The position numbers were made by a program, and so were the translations under genes. Shown here in pieces: positions 1-8,255 of a stretch of 64,000 nucleotides of DNA. Source of the stretch: Thermomonas paludicola (GTDB lineage Bacteria; Pseudomonadota; Gammaproteobacteria; Xanthomonadales; Xanthomonadaceae); contig NZ_CP093311.1 in assembly GCF_024498955.1 (NCBI RefSeq), positions 1,240,001 through 1,304,000 on the forward strand, given 5' to 3'. The notes beneath the pieces were generated by a model. The model worked only from the letters and a program-made list of their open reading frames with translations. It ran no database searches and was not told the DNA's origin. Numbering within the stretch: position 1 is the stretch's first letter; every line of letters begins with the position of its first letter.

Positions 1-571
1 ATTCGCCGTTCCGGATCGCGGCGATCGCCTTCTGGTGCGAGGCGAGGGCGAAGGCGTCCTGCGCTTCGCGCGAGATCTTCCATTCTTCTGCGACTTTTTC
101 GGCGGTGATGCCCATGCCGTAGGCGATGTTGATGTGATCGTTCTCGAACACGCTGGGCGCCATCGCGATCTTGTTGCCCATCATCGGCACCATGCTCATC
201 GATTCGGTGCCACCCGCCAGCATCAGGTCGGCATGGCCCAGGCGAATCTGATCGGCGGCCAGCGCCACGGCCTGCAGGCCGGACGAGCAGAAGCGGTTGA
301 TGGTCTGTGCCGCGATGGTGTTGGGCAGGCCGGCCAGCAGCACGCCGATGCGCGCCACGTTCATGCCTTGCTCGGCTTCCGGCATGGCGCAGCCGATGAT
401 GGCGTCGTCGATGCGATTGACGTCGATGCCCGGTGCTTGCGCGACCACGGAGCGAAGGACGTGGGCGAGCATGTCGTCGGGGCGCGTGTTGCGGAACATG
501 CCTTTGGGCGCCTTGCCGACCGGGGTCCGGGTGGCGGCGACGATGTAGGCATCCTGGATTTGCTTGGTCAT
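1..571 (-). CDS. fadA: acetyl-CoA C-acyltransferase (thiolase), 3' part outside window
   Basis: Thiolase that cleaves 3-ketoacyl-CoA in the last step of beta-oxidation. Only the first 190 or so residues are in the window; the gene runs off the left edge. The reading frame opens with MTKQIQDAYIVAATRTPVGK, the usual thiolase N-terminus. It contains the nucleophilic cysteine motif NRFCSSGLQA and, further on, GGTESMSMVPM. It lies 76 bases downstream of the fadB-like gene on the same strand, so the two probably form the two subunits of a trifunctional complex. The spacer has an inverted repeat (TGAGCGT/ACGCTCA) that could fold in the mRNA. FadA/FadI versus acetyl-CoA acetyltransferase cannot be settled from half the protein. 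Confidence 0.9.
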   Translation of the reverse strand, partial: MTKQIQDAYIVAATRTPVGKAPKGMFRNTRPDDMLAHVLRSVVAQAPGIDVNRIDDAIIGCAMPEAEQGMNVARIGVLLAGLPNTIAAQTINRFCSSGLQAVALAADQIRLGHADLMLAGGTESMSMVPMMGNKIAMAPSVFENDHINIAYGMGITAEKVAEEWKISREAQDAFALASHQKAIAAIRNGE

Positions 572-647
572 TGCAGTGATCTCTTGAAAGTGGTGTGAGC
601 GTGGATGGCGGGCGCGGGCGGCCTGTTGCCGACGCGCCAACGCTCAC

Positions 648-3020
648 TCAGTTCCGCAGCGGCTTGCCGGTCTTGAGCATGTGCGCGATGCGGGCCTGGG
701 TCTTTTCCTGCTGCGCCAGTTCGACGAAGTGCTTGCGCTCGAGCGTGAGCAGCCACTCCTCGTCCACCCGTGCGCCGCGATCCACGTTGCCGCCGCACAG
801 GATGGTGGCGATGCGTTCGGCGATCTCGTAGTCGTAGGCGCTGATGAAACGACCTTCCAGCATGTTGACCAGCATCATCTTGAAGGTGGAAATGCCGACA
901 TCGCCGGCCACCTGGATGCGGCGGGCGGGCAGCGGCGGGCGATAGCCGGCCTCGGCCAGCGCGCGCGCCTGCGCCTTGGCGATGTGCAGGAGTTCGTGGG
1001 CGTTGTAGGCCACCCTGTCGGTGTCGCGCAACAGGCCAAGTTCCTTGGCATTGACGGCGGAATTGGACACCTTGGCCATGGCGATGGTTTCGAAGGTCTT
1101 CTTCAGTTCGGCGAACACGTCGCCGCCCGGGCCTGCGGCCTGCGACGCGCGCACCGCCAGTTCCTTCAGGCCGCCGCCCGCAGGCAGCAGGCCCACGCCC
1201 GCTTCCACAAGGCCGATGTAGCTTTCCAGGTGCGCTACCGTGCGCGCACTGTGCATCTGGAACTCGCAGCCGCCGCCCAGCGCCAATCCGCGCACGGCGG
1301 CAACCACCGGCACCAGCGAATACTTGATGCGCTGGCTGGTGCGCTGGAAGTTCTCCACCATCGACTCGAACAGTTCAAGCTTGCCGGCCTGCAGCGCGCC
1401 CAGCGCGCCGGCCAGGTCGGCACCGGCGGAGAACGGCTCCTTCTGCTGCCACAGGACCAGCCCCTGGAAGTCCTTCTCCGCGATGGAAATGGCTTCCTGC
1501 AGGCCATCCAGCACCTGGTCGGAGACGGTGTTCATCTTGGTCTTGAAGCCGACCACGGCGATGCCGTCACCGTCGTGCCACATGCGCACGCCGTCGTTTT
1601 CAAACACGGTTTCGCCCGCGCTGAAGCGTTCACCCAGCAGCGGATCGGGGAAACGTTGGCGCTGGTACACCGGCAGCGACGAGCGCGGCAGCGTGGCATT
1701 GCGCGATGGGCTGTAGCTTCCTTCTGCGGCATGCACGCCGTCGCGGCCGTCGAACACCCAGTCCGGCAGCGGCGCGCTGCTCATGCTCTTGCCGGCCACG
1801 ATGTCATCGGCGATCCACTGCGCCACCTGCTTCCAGCCGGAGGCTTGCCAGGTTTCAAACGGGCCCATCGACCAGCCGTAGCCCCAGCGAATGGCCAGGT
1901 CAACGTCGCGCGCGGTCTCGGCAATGTCGGCCAGATGGCAGGCGCTGTAATGGAACAAATCGCGGAAACAGGCCCACAGGAACTGCGCCTGCGGGTGCTG
2001 GCTTTCGCGCAGCTTGGCGAACTTTTCCGCCGGGTTGCGGATTTTCAGGATCTCGACCACCTCCGGCGCGGCACTGCGGTCAGCGGCGCGGTAGTCCTGC
2101 TGTTGCAGGTCCAGCACCACGATGTCCTTGCCGACCTTGCGGAAGATGCCGGCGCCGGCCTTCTGGCCCAGTGCGCCCTTGCCAATCAGCGCATCCAGCC
2201 ATGCCGGCGACTTGAAGTAGCGGTGCCACGGATCGTCGGGCAGGGTGTCGCCCATGGTCTTGATGACGTGGGCCATGGTGTCCAGGCCCACCACGTCGGA
2301 GGTGCGGTAGGTCGCCGACTTCGGGCGCCCGACCAGCGGCCCGGTCAGGCCATCCACTTCATCGAAGCCCAGCCCGAACTGCTGGGTGTGGTGGATGGTG
2401 GACAGGATCGAAAACACGCCGATGCGGTTGCCGATGAAGTTCGGGGTGTCCTTGGCGTACACCACGCCCTTGCCCAGCGTGGTGGTCAGGAAGGTTTCCA
2501 GCCCTTCCAGCACGACGGCATCGGTGGTCCTGGCCGGAATCAACTCGGCCAGGTGCATGTAGCGCGGCGGGTTGAAGAAATGCACGCCGCAGAAGCGATG
2601 GCGCAGCTGTTCGGGCAGCACGTCGGCCAGCTTGTTGATGCCCAGGCCCGAGGTGTTGGAAGCCAGCACCGCATGATCGGCCACGAACGGGGCGATCTTC
2701 TTGTACAGATCCTGCTTCCAGTCCATCCGTTCGGCGATGGCCTCGATGATCAGGTCGCAATCGCGAAGCTGTTGCAGCCCGCTGTCGTAGTTGGCCGGGG
2801 TGATGGCTTCGGCCAGTGCCTTGCTCGCCAGCGGGGCCGGGCTGAGCTTGCCGAGGTTGGCGATGGCCTTGAGCACGATGCCATCGGCCGGCCCGTCTTT
2901 GGCAGGCAGGTCGAACAGCACGGTGTCCACACCGGCATTGGTCAGGTGGGCGGCGATCTGCGCGCCCATCACGCCGGCGCCAAGGATGGCGGCGCGGCGC
3001 ACAAGCAGTTTCTGCGACAT
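648..3020 (-). CDS. fadB: 3-hydroxyacyl-CoA dehydrogenase / enoyl-CoA hydratase, FadB-type
   Basis: Fused beta-oxidation enzyme of 790 residues that hydrates enoyl-CoA and oxidises 3-hydroxyacyl-CoA. The domain order is dehydrogenase first: the NAD-binding GAGVMG is at residues 14-19, and the catalytic histidine stretch GVHFFNPP is near residue 147. The crotonase part is at the C-terminus (GLALGGGCEF, then GLVEAGVGLLPAGGG). Classical E. coli FadB has the opposite order, so this belongs to the FadB-like/HadB group common in Xanthomonas relatives. A strong ribosome site (AAGGAG) precedes the start, which lies 21 bases after the TetR gene. Together with fadA it forms a regulator-enzyme operon. 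Confidence 0.9.
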   Translation of the reverse strand: MSQKLLVRRAAILGAGVMGAQIAAHLTNAGVDTVLFDLPAKDGPADGIVLKAIANLGKLSPAPLASKALAEAITPANYDSGLQQLRDCDLIIEAIAERMDWKQDLYKKIAPFVADHAVLASNTSGLGINKLADVLPEQLRHRFCGVHFFNPPRYMHLAELIPARTTDAVVLEGLETFLTTTLGKGVVYAKDTPNFIGNRIGVFSILSTIHHTQQFGLGFDEVDGLTGPLVGRPKSATYRTSDVVGLDTMAHVIKTMGDTLPDDPWHRYFKSPAWLDALIGKGALGQKAGAGIFRKVGKDIVVLDLQQQDYRAADRSAAPEVVEILKIRNPAEKFAKLRESQHPQAQFLWACFRDLFHYSACHLADIAETARDVDLAIRWGYGWSMGPFETWQASGWKQVAQWIADDIVAGKSMSSAPLPDWVFDGRDGVHAAEGSYSPSRNATLPRSSLPVYQRQRFPDPLLGERFSAGETVFENDGVRMWHDGDGIAVVGFKTKMNTVSDQVLDGLQEAISIAEKDFQGLVLWQQKEPFSAGADLAGALGALQAGKLELFESMVENFQRTSQRIKYSLVPVVAAVRGLALGGGCEFQMHSARTVAHLESYIGLVEAGVGLLPAGGGLKELAVRASQAAGPGGDVFAELKKTFETIAMAKVSNSAVNAKELGLLRDTDRVAYNAHELLHIAKAQARALAEAGYRPPLPARRIQVAGDVGISTFKMMLVNMLEGRFISAYDYEIAERIATILCGGNVDRGARVDEEWLLTLERKHFVELAQQEKTQARIAHMLKTGKPLRN

Positions 3021-3041
3021 GGTAACTATCTCCTTGAAAAT

Positions 3042-3668
3042 TCAGGTGGCGTCGGCGTTGAAGCCGGCAGAAACGAAACGGATCAATGCCTTGGCGGCGC
3101 GCTGCCGGTGGGCGGCTTCAGTGACCCCGGCCGGGCGCTTGATCAAGCCGAAATCCGCCATGGCGTAAGTCAGTGCGCCCGACAGGAAGTCCAGCCGCCA
3201 GTACAGCTCTTCCTTGCCCAGCGATGGCACGCAGGCGGCAATTGCCTTGGCAAATTCGCGCGGCACGTGGCCGTACTGGTCGGAAAGGAACTTGCGCAGG
3301 CCGGCGTTGCTCTCGGCGTAAGCGCGCGCGATGACCCGGATGAAGGCGCCGCCGCCGTTGCGGTCGCGGGCCATCGCCAGCGCGGGCTCCACGAACGCGG
3401 CAAGAATCGGCTCCAGCTGCCCCGGGGACTGTTCCAGCGCGGCGTGCAGCGCGTCCAGGCGCCGCTGGCTCATCTCGTCCATGCGCCGCCGGAACACTTC
3501 GTTGACCAGATTGTCCTTGCTGCCGAAGTGGTAATTGACCGCGGCGATATTGACGTCGGCGCGACTGGTGACCTGGCGCAGCGAAGTGGAGGCAAAGCCC
3601 TGCTGGGCGAACAGCTCTTCGGCCGCATGCAGGATTCGATCTTTGGTCGAGAAGTGCGGCAGGCTCAT
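3042..3668 (-). CDS. TetR-family regulator of the fad operon (PsrA-like)
   Basis: A 208-residue TetR/AcrR repressor. The N-terminal helix-turn-helix covers about residues 8-55 (ILHAAEELFAQQGFASTSLR, then VNIAAVNYHFGSKDNL). It is the first gene of the operon that continues into fadB and fadA. A perfect palindromic half-site pair, TCAAAC-4-GTTTGA, lies 13 bases before its start codon and matches the published PsrA recognition pattern (CAAAC, 2-4 bases, GTTTG). I infer autorepression that is relieved by long-chain acyl-CoA or fatty acid. The start at 3668 is chosen because the operator ends upstream of it and no in-frame earlier ATG exists. Confidence 0.85.
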   Translation of the reverse strand: MSLPHFSTKDRILHAAEELFAQQGFASTSLRQVTSRADVNIAAVNYHFGSKDNLVNEVFRRRMDEMSQRRLDALHAALEQSPGQLEPILAAFVEPALAMARDRNGGGAFIRVIARAYAESNAGLRKFLSDQYGHVPREFAKAIAACVPSLGKEELYWRLDFLSGALTYAMADFGLIKRPAGVTEAAHRQRAAKALIRFVSAGFNADAT

Positions 3669-3681
3669 GGATGAAATTCAT

Positions 3682-3697
3682 TCAAACGATTGTTTGA
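3682..3697. promoter_or_regulatory. PsrA-like operator
   Basis: Inverted repeat TCAAAC, four bases (GATT), GTTTGA, just upstream of the TetR-fadB-fadA operon. PsrA, the fatty-acid-responsive TetR regulator of Pseudomonas, recognises CAAAC-N2-4-GTTTG. Position and sequence both argue for autoregulation of this operon. Confidence 0.75.
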
Positions 3698-3753
3698 TAT
3701 TGCGCCGATCGCAAGAAGCCGTCAACTACCGGCGGAGCCAGCGAAAACGGGTT

Positions 3754-3773
3754 CCCCGGCACTCGCGCCGGGG
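3754..3773 (-). terminator. stem-loop after the UbiA-like gene
   Basis: CCCCGGC, six bases, GCCGGGG, starting two bases after the stop codon of the prenyltransferase gene. On the minus strand it is followed by a delayed T-run (GTTTTC about ten bases on). It probably ends or stabilises the five-gene operon transcript. The weak T-run lowers certainty. Confidence 0.5.
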
Positions 3774-3775
3774 CG

Positions 3776-4672
3776 TCAGCCCAGCAGCACGAAAACGGTC
3801 ACGATGGCCAGCAGGGCCAACGGGTACAGACTGGCGTGATCGAACAGGCGCGCGGCCTGGCGACCGTCCAGGCTGCGCGTCACGCGCAGGGCCGGCAACA
3901 GCAGCAAGACCAGCCCGGCCAGCAGCAGCGCCAGCTGGAACGGCCAGCCCAGCGCAAGCGGCGAAAGCCTCGGCAGCAGCAAGCTGAAAGCCACGGTCAG
4001 CGCCAGCAGCAGGCAGGTCAGCACGCCGGCCGCGCGCAGGCCGAAGACCAGCGGAATGGTGCGCGCCCCGATACGGCGGTCTTCCTCGATGTCGTTCCAG
4101 TCGGCCGGGATGTTCTGCCCGCCGATCTCCCACGGCATCAGCCACGCCAGCATCAGCGCCAGCCCCGCCCACGAGGGCTGGGGAACCACCGCGAACACCG
4201 CCGCCACCGGGCCGGCGGATTTCACCAGCCCGCTGACCACGGTGCGCCACCAGGTGACCTTCAACAATTTGACGTACACCACCTCCAGCACCGTGGCGCC
4301 CAGCAGGATTGCCAGGATCATCGGGTTCAGCAGCCAGATGCCGGCGACGGCCACCGCAAACCACAGCGCAAACCAGGCCACGGCGCCCTTCATGCTGATC
4401 AGGTTCTGCGCCAGCGGGTAGCGCATCTGCGAGGCTTCCACCGCATAGCCGGCCTTGAGCCCGCCGGCCACCTTTTCCTTGTCGTCCTTCACCCCGATCA
4501 AATCATTGAGCGCGTAGATCGCGGTATAGCCGGCCAGCGCCGTCAACAGGCACAGCCCAAGCACCTTCCAAGACGGGAAATGCCCCAGCCACAGCAGGGC
4601 GACGAAGCCCGGCATGGCGATGTCCAGCACCCCATGGGTGGAGCGCGACAGCGCAAGGAAACGTCGAAGCAT
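3776..4672 (-). CDS. UbiA-family prenyltransferase (EboC-like)
   Basis: Integral-membrane prenyltransferase of 298 residues with about eight hydrophobic segments. It has both aspartate-rich motifs of the UbiA superfamily: ALNDLIGVKDD near residue 57 and DWNDIEEDRRIGARTIPL near residue 190. These bind prenyl diphosphate through magnesium. The motifs differ from canonical 4-hydroxybenzoate octaprenyltransferase and look closer to the UbiA homologues of Ebo clusters. A GTG six bases earlier overlaps the preceding stop, but AAGGAG sits five bases before the ATG at 4672, so I take that start. It is the last gene of the operon. The acceptor is unknown; by context it is a cyclitol- or phenol-like ring. 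Confidence 0.8.
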   Translation of the reverse strand: MLRRFLALSRSTHGVLDIAMPGFVALLWLGHFPSWKVLGLCLLTALAGYTAIYALNDLIGVKDDKEKVAGGLKAGYAVEASQMRYPLAQNLISMKGAVAWFALWFAVAVAGIWLLNPMILAILLGATVLEVVYVKLLKVTWWRTVVSGLVKSAGPVAAVFAVVPQPSWAGLALMLAWLMPWEIGGQNIPADWNDIEEDRRIGARTIPLVFGLRAAGVLTCLLLALTVAFSLLLPRLSPLALGWPFQLALLLAGLVLLLLPALRVTRSLDGRQAARLFDHASLYPLALLAIVTVFVLLG

Positions 4673-4674
4673 GC

Positions 4675-5385
4675 TCACTCCTTGTTGGCGAAGCAGGCCA
4701 TGTAGTTGATGTCTTCGCGGTTTGGCGCAACCCGGAAGCGGCGTGTCAGCGGGTTGTACATGAGGCTGGCCACGGCGCTGAACTGCAGCCCCGACGCGGC
4801 GCTCCAGCGGCGCAGCTCATCCGGACGAATCAGCTTGGCGTAGGTGTGGGTGCCGCGCGGCAACAGGCCCAGGATGTATTCGCCGGCCACGATGGCAAAC
4901 GCGAACGCCTTGAAGGTGCGATTGATCGTGGAGAAAAACGCCACCCCGCCGGGCTTCAGCAATTTGGCGCAGGCGGCGATGATCTGATCCGGATGCGGCA
5001 CGTGCTCCAGCATTTCCATGCAGGTCACCGCATCGAAGGTGCCGGCTTCTTCCTGTGCCAGCGTTTCCACGTTCATGTAGCGGTAGTCGATGTCCAGCCC
5101 GCTTGCCTCGGCGTGCTGGCGCGCGACTTTCAGCGACAGCTCGGACAGGTCGATGCCGGTGACCCGCGCGCCGGCCTTGTGCAGCGCTTCGGTCAGGATG
5201 CCGCCGCCGCAGCCCACGTCCACCACGCGCGGGCTGGCGGTGGCAATGCGGTCGGTGATGAAGTTCAGGCGCAGGTCGTTGATCGCATGCAGTTGCCCCA
5301 TCTTGCCGGCCGGGTCCCACCACAGCTGGGCGATGCGGTTGAAGTGGGCGATTTCCGCGGCGTCAACATTCTGCGATGCGTTCAT
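4675..5385 (-). CDS. UbiG-like SAM-dependent O-methyltransferase
   Basis: Class I methyltransferase of 236 residues, very similar in character to UbiG, which O-methylates polyprenyl-catechols in ubiquinone synthesis. The SAM-binding motif VVDVGCGGG is at residues 54-62. MEMLEHVPHPDQI, KPGGVAFFSTINRT and LPRGTHTYAKLIRP are typical UbiG blocks. The chosen ATG overlaps the stop of the cyclase gene by four bases (ATGA); an in-frame ATG at 5403 is the alternative. It may be the genome's ubiG or a paralogue serving this operon. Position beside an unusual UbiA homologue, a cyclase and a LuxS-like enzyme favours a dedicated role, but that is inference. Confidence 0.75.
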   Translation of the reverse strand: MNASQNVDAAEIAHFNRIAQLWWDPAGKMGQLHAINDLRLNFITDRIATASPRVVDVGCGGGILTEALHKAGARVTGIDLSELSLKVARQHAEASGLDIDYRYMNVETLAQEEAGTFDAVTCMEMLEHVPHPDQIIAACAKLLKPGGVAFFSTINRTFKAFAFAIVAGEYILGLLPRGTHTYAKLIRPDELRRWSAASGLQFSAVASLMYNPLTRRFRVAPNREDINYMACFANKE

Positions 5386-6515
5386 GTCTGGGGCTGTGTC
5401 CATGCGGTCAAGGTGTGGATTGAAGCGGCGAGCTCGGCGCGGGTGATGTCATCGGCGAACACGCAGGCGCCGATTGCCGAGGGCAGCGGCACATGCTGCC
5501 GGCCGTTGCGGTGCTCGATGCGGTCCTGCAGCGATTGCCACATCAACTCGACGTCCAGGAGTTCGATCGCAGGCGTGATGCCCAGCGTGGCGACCAGGGC
5601 CAGGATGCGCGTGGCATCGGCTTCGCCCAGCAGCCCGCGGCCGCATGCAATGGCAGTGGAGGCCAGGATGTCCAGCAGCACCGCCTCGCCGTGCAGCAGG
5701 TGCTCCTCGTGGCGGGTTTCCAGGCCGTAACTGAAGGTGTGGCCGAAATCGACTTTGCGCGCCAGCTCGTCTTCGTAGAGGTTCGGGGCCAGTTCTTCCA
5801 GCATGCCTTCGATGGCGCGATCGAGGATGTGCGCGCTCTGCGCGCCCTGGAACGCCGAGGCCATGCCGGCTGCGCCGAAGGTTTCCAGCTGCTGGAACAG
5901 CCCGGCATCCTTGATCACCGCCAGTTTGATGATCTCGCACATGCCGTTGCGCAAATGGCGGGGCTCCAGCGTGGCCAGCAAGCGTCGATCCAGCAGCACC
6001 CGCGCCGGCGGTTCGAAACTGCCGATGCGGTTCTTGAACCCGTTGAAATTGACTCCGGTCTTGATGCCGACCGAGGCATCCACATAGCCCATCAGGGTGG
6101 TGGGTACCTTCACGTGCGGGACGCCGCGCCGGTAGCTGGAGGCCACGAAGCCGACCACGTCGGTCAGCACGCCGCCGCCGATGGCGATGATGGGCTCGTC
6201 GCGGCGATGGATGGGGAAGTCGTCCAGCGCGCGCAACAGCGACTGCCAGGTATCCATGGATTTCCCGGCCTCGCCGCCGGCAACCGGAACGATCCGCGCC
6301 TGCACTTCATGGTGGGCGAAATAGGCATGCAGGCGCTCGCCGTGATGGCGATACACGCAATCGTCCACCACCACGAAGCGGCGGCCACCGTGGATGCGAC
6401 CGATCGAGAGCAGGGCGGCATTGCCCGGATCGAACACGTCGTCCACGTTGAGCAGGTCGTACTCGATCTGGCGCGTCTCGCTCACCCGCCAGCGCGTGCC
6501 TGGCGTGCTTCTCAT
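5382..6515 (-). CDS. 3-dehydroquinate synthase-like sugar-phosphate cyclase (EboD-like)
   Basis: A 377-residue member of the sugar-phosphate cyclase superfamily, which closes seven-carbon sugar phosphates into cyclitols using NAD and a metal. The signature IGGGVLTDVVGF is near residue 113, followed by KVPTTLMGYVDASVGIKTGV. Probable metal ligands lie in NGMCEIIKLAVIKD, KVDFGHTFSYGLE and LLHGEAVLLD. It is probably not the housekeeping AroB: it sits between a LuxS-like and a UbiG-like gene, and EboD proteins belong to this family. The start at 6515 overlaps the previous stop as ATGA; a longer upstream reading (to 6605) lies wholly inside the luxS-like gene. Substrate unknown; sedoheptulose 7-phosphate is a reasonable guess. 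Confidence 0.8.
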   Translation of the reverse strand: MRSTPGTRWRVSETRQIEYDLLNVDDVFDPGNAALLSIGRIHGGRRFVVVDDCVYRHHGERLHAYFAHHEVQARIVPVAGGEAGKSMDTWQSLLRALDDFPIHRRDEPIIAIGGGVLTDVVGFVASSYRRGVPHVKVPTTLMGYVDASVGIKTGVNFNGFKNRIGSFEPPARVLLDRRLLATLEPRHLRNGMCEIIKLAVIKDAGLFQQLETFGAAGMASAFQGAQSAHILDRAIEGMLEELAPNLYEDELARKVDFGHTFSYGLETRHEEHLLHGEAVLLDILASTAIACGRGLLGEADATRILALVATLGITPAIELLDVELMWQSLQDRIEHRNGRQHVPLPSAIGACVFADDITRAELAASIHTLTAWTQPQT

Positions 6516-6994
6516 GCGATCTCCCGCCACGCGCTGCGCTGCGCCAGCACTTCGCTGGCAACGGCCTGCGCGCGGGCAAGGCTGTGGTTTTGCCAATTGC
6601 CGCATTGGTCGATGCGCGCATAGGGCACTGCGTGGGCCTCGAGCACCCCCTGCAGGATGGCGTCCAGTGCCGCCTCGATCGCCGTGCGGCGACCTTCATT
6701 GCGCAGGGTGAGATAGAAGCCGGTTTGGCAGCCCATCACGCCAATGCCGATGAACTGCTGCGGCATCAGGCGCTGGAATCCTTCCAGCAGGAAGTGCTCG
6801 ATGGAATGCGACTCCGTGCTGGACAGGCAGGCGTCGGCGTTGGGCCGGCGCAGGCGCAGGTCGATGCAATACACCACGTCGCCGCCCGAGCAGGGATGGG
6901 CAGCGCGCAACTTCACGCTGGGCGCCTTCAGCAGGCGATGATCCAGCTCGCCGACGGTGCCGGCGGGCCAGCCCAGTGCCTCGTAGTCGATCAT
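6512..6994 (-). CDS. LuxS-family S-ribosylhomocysteine lyase-like protein
   Basis: A 160-residue LuxS homologue. LuxS splits S-ribosylhomocysteine into homocysteine and DPD by metal-assisted sugar isomerisation. All key residues of the family are present: HSIEH (H63, E66, H67; two metal ligands and the catalytic Glu), MGCQTGFYL (C89, catalytic Cys) and CGNWQNHSL (C131, third metal ligand). The N-terminal DHRLLKAPSVKL matches the DHxxxKAPxVR block of LuxS. The length fits the ATG at 6994; ATGs at 7009 and 7030 are alternatives. It lies inside a cyclitol-like operon rather than next to methionine-cycle genes, so an activity on a related sugar substrate is possible. Confidence 0.85.
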   Translation of the reverse strand: MIDYEALGWPAGTVGELDHRLLKAPSVKLRAAHPCSGGDVVYCIDLRLRRPNADACLSSTESHSIEHFLLEGFQRLMPQQFIGIGVMGCQTGFYLTLRNEGRRTAIEAALDAILQGVLEAHAVPYARIDQCGNWQNHSLARAQAVASEVLAQRSAWREIA

Positions 6995-7013
6995 GGCGGG
7001 GTTCTGCATCCGG

Positions 7014-8255
7014 TCAGGCCGATTGCGCAATGGCGGCCAGGTGGCGATGGCTGGCCGCCAGCGCTGCCTGCCAGGATTCCACGTGGTGGTACAGCTCGAC
7101 CGAGCCGAAGCCGTTGAAGCCGTTGTCGTTCAGCGCCTTGAAGCTGGCTGCCAGATCCAGCGTGCCTTCGCCGGGGATTTCGTGGAAATGCACGATGCCG
7201 GTCAGCGTATTGGCCACCATCTTGTCCACCAGTGCCGGGCCGCGCGCGCCACGCAGGAAGGCAATGATGGGATGTGCGCGTTCCAGCACCTCGTAGGACA
7301 GTCCCGGCATCGAAATCAGATAGGTGAAAATCTCGTCGTCCAACGCCGAGTTGCCGGCATGCAGGCTGGAATACGCCACCAGCCGCAGCGCGGCACTGAC
7401 GCCTGCGCGCGCCAGATGGGCATCGATCCGCGCACGTTGCGCAGGCGTTGGCGCGTCATCGCAGAAATACATCGGTTGCTTGCGATCCACCAGCAGGAAC
7501 GCCGCCGTGGCCGGGAAGTACACCAGATAGCTGGCAAACCCCATGTCGAAATGGAGTTCGTCGGCATCCGCGACGATTTTCAGGTTGTAGCCTTCGCGCG
7601 CGTCCGAAATATGCAGATAGCGCGCATGCGCCGCCGCCTTGCCCAGCGCGCCGATGTAGTCGGTCTCCGAGCAATAGGCGTGGCAGATGTCGATGTGCAG
7701 CGCGAAGCGCTTGTCGCCCACCGCCTCGATCAGCGCCAGTCCCTGCTCCATCGTTTCGATGACCATCCCTGGCTCTGGCTCGATCAGCAGGGTGATGTCC
7801 TCGTCATCGCGGATTTCACGCAGGCACTCATGGATCGAGTCGGCCAGCAGCTCGCAGGGGTCCACCTCCGGGTGACGCGCGTGCTCGTCGCGACGGAAAC
7901 CGCTGCCGAAGGTCACCAGGTTCACGTCCAGATGCCGCGCGACCCGGATGCCGCGTTTGACCAGGTCGATCCGGCGCTTGCGTCCGGCCAGGTCCAGGCT
8001 CAACAGTGACGGCTCATGCGGGCGCTGCGGCGTGAAGAAATGCGAGGCGGTGGCCACGCAGGGGGCCGCGATGCCGGACCGGGCAAGCTGCTGTTTCACC
8101 GCGTCCAGATCGGCGTCGGTCAGGTTGAATGGGTTGAACTGGTCGCGATGGAACGACAGTTCGACCCCCGCATAGCCCGCCTTGGCCACCGCATCGATGG
8201 CGTCGAGGAACGGCAGGTTGGTGAGGCCGAAGGTGCTGTAGCTGAGCTGGATCAT
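7014..8255 (-). CDS. TIM-barrel sugar isomerase/epimerase-like protein (EboE-like)
   Basis: A 413-residue protein of the xylose isomerase-like (AP endonuclease 2) TIM-barrel superfamily. Metal-binding-type strand ends are visible: AGVELSFHRDQ, LLIEPEPGMV, FALHIDICHAYC, IVHFHEIPGEG and FGSVELYHH. It is longer than simple sugar-phosphate isomerases, in the size range of EboE. First gene of the operon that continues through LuxS-like, cyclase, UbiG-like and UbiA-like genes. The start at 8255 (MIQLSYSTFGL) begins the conserved barrel; the upstream open frame has arginine-rich, non-conserved sequence. A role in isomerising the sugar or cyclitol intermediate is inference. Confidence 0.75.
   Translation of the reverse strand: MIQLSYSTFGLTNLPFLDAIDAVAKAGYAGVELSFHRDQFNPFNLTDADLDAVKQQLARSGIAAPCVATASHFFTPQRPHEPSLLSLDLAGRKRRIDLVKRGIRVARHLDVNLVTFGSGFRRDEHARHPEVDPCELLADSIHECLREIRDDEDITLLIEPEPGMVIETMEQGLALIEAVGDKRFALHIDICHAYCSETDYIGALGKAAAHARYLHISDAREGYNLKIVADADELHFDMGFASYLVYFPATAAFLLVDRKQPMYFCDDAPTPAQRARIDAHLARAGVSAALRLVAYSSLHAGNSALDDEIFTYLISMPGLSYEVLERAHPIIAFLRGARGPALVDKMVANTLTGIVHFHEIPGEGTLDLAASFKALNDNGFNGFGSVELYHHVESWQAALAASHRHLAAIAQSA

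Noticed and set aside
681-3674. 997-codon open frame on the plus strand opposite fadB and the TetR gene
   Set aside because: Typical antisense frame of a GC-rich gene: low-complexity His/Gly/Arg composition, no family motifs, and it covers two well-supported genes and an operator.
4675-5385. simple assignment of the UbiG-like gene to ubiquinone synthesis only
   Set aside because: Sequence would allow it, but the operon partners point to another pathway, so I did not give the symbol ubiG without knowing whether a second copy exists.
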